DNA from: DASPWW01 sp963841715 | GTDB lineage: Bacteria > Actinomycetota > Thermoleophilia > Solirubrobacterales > 70-9 | DNA: 64,000 bases | Assembly (NCBI GenBank): GCA_963841715.1 | Contig: CAWJDP010000004.1 | Coordinates: 62,001 to 126,000 of the forward strand | Direction: 5' to 3' | Shown: positions 61,238 to 64,000 of the stretch, piece by piece | How positions within the stretch are numbered: the stretch's first letter is position 1 | How the letters are laid out: each line of letters starts with the position of its first letter | Program-made: the position numbers and the translations under genes | Notes under the pieces: generated by a model | The model's input: only the letters and a program-made list of their open reading frames with translations | Databases searched by the model: none | Told to the model about the DNA's origin: nothing

Positions 61238-62232
61238 TGGGAGCCCCCCCACTCGACGATGGTCGCGCCCCACGTCAGTCCGCCGCCGAACGCGGCGAGG
61301 AGCGCGCTTGCGCCATTACGAAGCATTCCCGCGGCATCGGCCTCGGCGAGCGCGATCGGGATCGACCCCGCCGACGTGTTGCCGTAGCGGGGCACGCAGT
61401 CGATCACGCGGTCGCCAGGCAGCTCGAGCCGCTCGCCGACCGCGGCGATGATGCGGCTGTTCGCCTGGTGGTAGGCGAACAGGTCGACGTCGCCGAGCTC
61501 GCGGCCGGCGGCCTCGACGGCGCTCAGAGTCAACTCGCTGAGCCGGTCAACCGCGAGGCGGAATGTGTCCGGCCCCTTCATCCGGATCAGGCCGTCACGC
61601 GCGCACTCGATCAGGTCGGCGTTGGAGCCGTCGGCTCCGAGCAGGATCGGGCCGATCAGCCCCGGTGCCTCGGTCGCGCGGACGACCGCCGCACCGGCGC
61701 CGTCGCCGAACAGCCCCGCGGTTCCGCGGTCGTCAGGGTTGGTGAGCGCGTGCATCAGGTCGGCGCCGATCACGAGTGCGTCACGGGCCCGCCCGCTCTC
61801 GATCTGTCCGACCGCCACGTCGAGCGCCCCGATGAATCCCGTGCACGCCGCGCCGACGTCGAGAGCGCCGGCCCGGACGGCGCCGAGCTCGGCGGCGACG
61901 AGCGCCGAGGCGCTCGGCGTCAGCTGCTCGTGGCTCATCGTCGCGACCAGGACCAGGTCGAGCTCCTCGGCCCCCTGCCCGGCCGCGCTGAGCGCGCGCC
62001 TGCCTGCCTCGGCCGCGTACTCGTACACGCGCTTGCCCGGCAGCGCGACCCGGCGCTCGCGGACGCCGGTCCGCGTCTCGATCCAGCGCTCGGCGACCCC
62101 GAGGCGCTCGGCGATCGGAGCGTTGCCGACGACCGAGTCGGGCGCTGCGGCGCCGATCGAGACGATCGCCGCGCCGGCGAGGGCGCGCGGCTCGGTTGCC
62201 GTGGCGGCGTCGGGGGCGGCGAGCTCAGGCAT
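61234..62232 (-). CDS. fabH: 3-oxoacyl-ACP synthase III
   Basis: 332 residues. Initiates chains by condensing an acyl-CoA with malonyl-ACP. Cys in VGAACTGFIGAL, His in YHQANSRII and Asn in YGNTSAGSIPI; WIETRTGVRERR and GADLMHALTNPDDRGTAGLFGDGAGA are FabH blocks. N-terminal extension of ~20 residues. Overlaps fabD by 8 bases. Confidence 0.93.
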   Translation of the reverse strand: MPELAAPDAATATEPRALAGAAIVSIGAAAPDSVVGNAPIAERLGVAERWIETRTGVRERRVALPGKRVYEYAAEAGRRALSAAGQGAEELDLVLVATMSHEQLTPSASALVAAELGAVRAGALDVGAACTGFIGALDVAVGQIESGRARDALVIGADLMHALTNPDDRGTAGLFGDGAGAAVVRATEAPGLIGPILLGADGSNADLIECARDGLIRMKGPDTFRLAVDRLSELTLSAVEAAGRELGDVDLFAYHQANSRIIAAVGERLELPGDRVIDCVPRYGNTSAGSIPIALAEADAAGMLRNGASALLAAFGGGLTWGATIVEWGGSQ

Positions 62233-63091
62233 TGCCCGCGGCCGCCTTCTCGAGCGTCGCCGACTCGACCCCGTCGAGGGTGCGGCGAACGAGGTTCGTC
62301 AGCACCTTGCCCGGGCCGGCCTCGAGGAAGCGCTCGACGCCGAGGTCGCGGATCGCGACCATCGTCTGGCGCCAGTTGACGGGCCTCGTCAGCGCGCTCG
62401 CGAGCTGCTCGCGGATGTCCGTGAACGGGCTCGAGCTGATCGACGAGAACACCGGCACCCGCGGCTCCGCGAACTCGACCACGTCGAGCTCGGAGCGGAA
62501 CTCGGGGACGACCGGCTCCATCGCCGGGGAGTGGAATGCGCCTTGGACCGGAAGCTTCATCGTCCGCACGCCCGCATCCTTGGCGAGCGCAATCGTCTCC
62601 TCGAGCGCCTCGTCGGAGCCCGAGACAACAAGCTGACCGGGAGCGTTGTCGTTTGCGACGAGAACGCCGCTTCGCGCCGCCAGCGCGTGCACGCCCTCGT
62701 CGTCGCCGAGCAGCGCCATCATCCCGCCGTGCGGGCCCAACTCGGCCGCCTCCTGCATCAGCGCGCCGCGCCGGACGGCGAGCCGCAGCCCGTCGAGCTC
62801 GTCGATCGAGCCGCCGGCGACAAGCGCCGCGAGCTCGCCCAGCGAGTGCCCCGCGATCACGTCGGCCTCCGGGCGCCCGGCCCGGTCCCAGCCCGCGAGG
62901 CTCGCGCACAGCATCGCCGGCTGGGCGAAGCGGGTGCCCTCGTCGATGCGCTCGAACGGGTCGGTCCCCATGATCTCGATCGCAGCCTCGAGCAGGTCGG
63001 GCCGCCGCTCGGCGACGAGCTCCCGCATCTCGGCCGTCTGGCTCCCCTGCCCGGGGAACATCAGCGCGCTCATTGTCATCGTCATCGTCAT
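62225..63091 (-). CDS. fabD: Malonyl-CoA:ACP transacylase
   Basis: 289 residues from the fourth of four near-tandem ATG codons (MTMTMTMSALMFPGQGSQ); start 63073 would give the usual FabD beginning. Catalytic Ser in IAGHSLGELAALVAGG, His in VQGAFHSPAMEPV, MFPGQGSQ at the start. Transfers malonyl from CoA to ACP. First gene of the fab operon (fabD-fabH-fabG-acpP-fabF...). Confidence 0.92.
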   Translation of the reverse strand: MTMTMTMSALMFPGQGSQTAEMRELVAERRPDLLEAAIEIMGTDPFERIDEGTRFAQPAMLCASLAGWDRAGRPEADVIAGHSLGELAALVAGGSIDELDGLRLAVRRGALMQEAAELGPHGGMMALLGDDEGVHALAARSGVLVANDNAPGQLVVSGSDEALEETIALAKDAGVRTMKLPVQGAFHSPAMEPVVPEFRSELDVVEFAEPRVPVFSSISSSPFTDIREQLASALTRPVNWRQTMVAIRDLGVERFLEAGPGKVLTNLVRRTLDGVESATLEKAAAGNA

Positions 63092-63186
63092 TGGGCGTGG
63101 GTTCTCCGTGCCGGTCGTGGGGGTGGGCACGGGTCGGCGAACCTAGCCCCGCCGAGCCCTCGGTGGAACGCCCCGGCACACGCAAT

Positions 63187-63200
63187 CCCCCGATCGGGGG
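63187..63200. promoter_or_regulatory. Palindrome between fabD and the response regulator
   Basis: CCCCCGATCGGGGG is a perfect 14-bp palindrome in the 153-base gap upstream of fabD and downstream of the regulator gene. It could be the terminator of the two-component operon or an operator for fabD; nothing in the sequence decides. Confidence 0.4.
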
Positions 63201-63244
63201 GAGGGTGGGGCCCGGGCGGGGGGTGTCGGCCCAGATGAGTGCTG

Positions 63245-63850
63245 CTAGGCGGTGAGCCCGAGCCGCTCGGCGCGGCGCACGGCCTCGGCCCGGTTGCGGA
63301 CCCCGAGCTTGCGATACAGCGCGCTGGTGTGGTCCTTGACCGTGTGCGGGGAGAGGAACAGCCGGTGCGCGATCTCCTTGTTCGTGGCGCCGTTCGCGAT
63401 CAGCGCCAGGACCTCGCGCTCGCGACCGGAGAGGCTCGCCGGGGCGGGCTCGGAGCGAGGGGCGAACACGGTCATCCCCTTGCCGACCATGCGGACCGCG
63501 CGAGCGACGTCGGCGGCGCTCCAGTCCTTGCTCACGAATCCCGCCGCCCCCGCGACCCGGGCCGCCTCGGGCGAGATCCATCCGGCGCCGGAGATCAGCA
63601 GCACACGGGTGTCGGGAGAGACCTCCTTCACCGCCTCGCAGAGCTCGGCACCGGACTCCTCGCCGAGGAAGAGATCGATCAGCGCGACATGCGGCTTCAG
63701 GCGGCCGGCGACATCGATCGCCTCCTCGACGCTCGACGCGGCGACGCAGCGGTCGACCCAGCGCTGCTCGCTGAGCAGCATCCGGAACCCCCACTGGACG
63801 ACGTCGTGGTCGTCGACGACGAGGATCCGCATCGACTCCGCGGCGCTCAT
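63245..63850 (-). CDS. LuxR/NarL-family response regulator
   Basis: 201 residues. Receiver domain: VVDDHDVVQWG with acidic pair, phospho-Asp in VALIDLFLGEES, and LLISGAG...GFVSKDWS (Thr/Ser and Lys sites). GerE-type HTH: LSGREREVLALIANGATNKEIAHRLFLSPHTVKDHTSALYRKLGVRNRAEAV. ATG overlaps the kinase stop (ATGA). Located upstream of the fab operon on the same strand, so a lipid- or membrane-stress role is possible (inference). Confidence 0.93.
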   Translation of the reverse strand: MSAAESMRILVVDDHDVVQWGFRMLLSEQRWVDRCVAASSVEEAIDVAGRLKPHVALIDLFLGEESGAELCEAVKEVSPDTRVLLISGAGWISPEAARVAGAAGFVSKDWSAADVARAVRMVGKGMTVFAPRSEPAPASLSGREREVLALIANGATNKEIAHRLFLSPHTVKDHTSALYRKLGVRNRAEAVRRAERLGLTA

Positions 63851-64000
63851 CGGCTCTCCCCCGCCGGCAGCACCAGCCGCACCCGCCACGAGTCCTCGCC
63901 GAGCGGGCCGAACTCGACCATGCCCCCGAGCTGCACCGCCTCCAGCATCGCGAGCCGCAGGCCCATCCCGGCCCCGCGCGCCCCGCCGGCGTCCGGCTCC
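63847..64000 (-). CDS. Sensor histidine kinase, C-terminal end (5' part outside window)
   Basis: Last ~50 residues only, read from the window edge. GAGMGLRLAMLEAVQLGGMVEFG is the G2/ATP-lid end of a HATPase domain and DSWRVRLVLPAGESR the last strand. It ends with ATGA overlap onto the response regulator, so they are a two-component pair. Confidence 0.8.
   Translation of the reverse strand, partial: EPDAGGARGAGMGLRLAMLEAVQLGGMVEFGPLGEDSWRVRLVLPAGESR

Noticed and set aside
63187..63200. CCCCCGATCGGGGG as a CRISPR or phage attachment core
   Set aside because: Single palindrome, no repeat-spacer array and no integrase nearby; kept only as a possible operator or terminator.
1..64000. Search for IS elements, prophage, CRISPR, toxin-antitoxin or defence genes
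   Set aside because: None seen; no transposase, integrase, Cas, RM or toxin-like motifs and no direct repeat arrays.

Overview
The window is one contiguous, very G+C-rich stretch with compact genes, frequent 4-base start/stop overlaps and many GTG/TTG starts. This points to a high-GC actinobacterium. Several secreted proteins have the signal-peptide style and the basic, cysteine-containing C-terminal beta domains I associate with Thermoleophilia (Solirubrobacterales and relatives). That class assignment is inference; 16S rRNA is not in the window. I saw no rRNA, IS element, integrase, phage gene or CRISPR array. The only RNA gene found is tRNA-Pro(CGG).

Layout, left to right. 0-9.6 kb: mixed lipid/carbon metabolism (end of a FAD amine oxidase, SnoaL-like protein, two SDRs, an arginase-fold protein, an MBL lactonase-like protein, a PlsC acyltransferase, glycerol kinase with a frameshift, a GT2 glycosyltransferase, a stand-alone biotinyl domain, an enoyl-CoA hydratase). 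9.9-13.5 kb: two tandem secreted sulfatases. 13.5-20.8 kb: biotin synthesis (bioB-bioF-bioD, then bioA) interrupted by a MarR-MFS pair, with a CRP-type palindrome between marR and bioA. 20.8-25.7 kb: rubredoxin, NUDIX, an FMN split-barrel protein (frameshifted), iron alcohol dehydrogenase, SCP2-like protein, Fe/Mn superoxide dismutase. 25.9-27.1 kb: VKOR plus DsbA-like pair for extracytoplasmic disulfide formation. 27.1-30.7 kb: a secreted copper module read as one operon (beta-helix protein, cupredoxin, two-domain multicopper oxidase, second cupredoxin).

30.9-35.6 kb: VOC protein, a cNMP/CBS/DUF294 regulator, a DnaQ-like exonuclease and an APC permease with a good promoter and hairpin terminator. 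35.6-39.8 kb: glycerol-type operon (GlpA-like dehydrogenase, second FAD oxidoreductase, FGGY kinase with a frameshift). 39.8-44.8 kb: amine/polyamine-type catabolism resembling the gamma-glutamyl (Puu) route (PuuD-like hydrolase, glutamine synthetase-like ligase, aldehyde dehydrogenase, SDR, class I amidotransferase). 44.9-51.4 kb: MFS transporter, hotdog-like protein, PAS protein, MBL protein, F420/FMN split-barrel protein, SRPBCC protein, chromate transporter (frameshifted), a lipoprotein and a tiny exported protein whose predicted mature end is six histidines.

51.6-55.3 kb: a TetR-regulated ABC transporter (tetR-ATPase-FtsX permease) with a perfect 30-bp operator palindrome at the tetR start. 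55.5-63.1 kb: a type II fatty-acid synthesis operon read leftward (fabD-fabH-fabG-acpP-fabF-acyl-CoA carboxyltransferase-SGNH hydrolase-MaoC-fabI) ending in tRNA-Pro. 63.2-64 kb: a LuxR-type response regulator and the end of its histidine kinase.

Sequence quality matters here. The block from about 52.1 to 56.2 kb carries many reading-frame breaks across four unrelated genes and looks like a poorly corrected assembly region. Four isolated breaks (glycerol kinase, FMN protein, FGGY kinase, ChrA) lie outside it; three of them are consistent with one base missing from a G/C run. Genes affected are entered as frameshifted (type pseudogene), but I do not claim they are dead.
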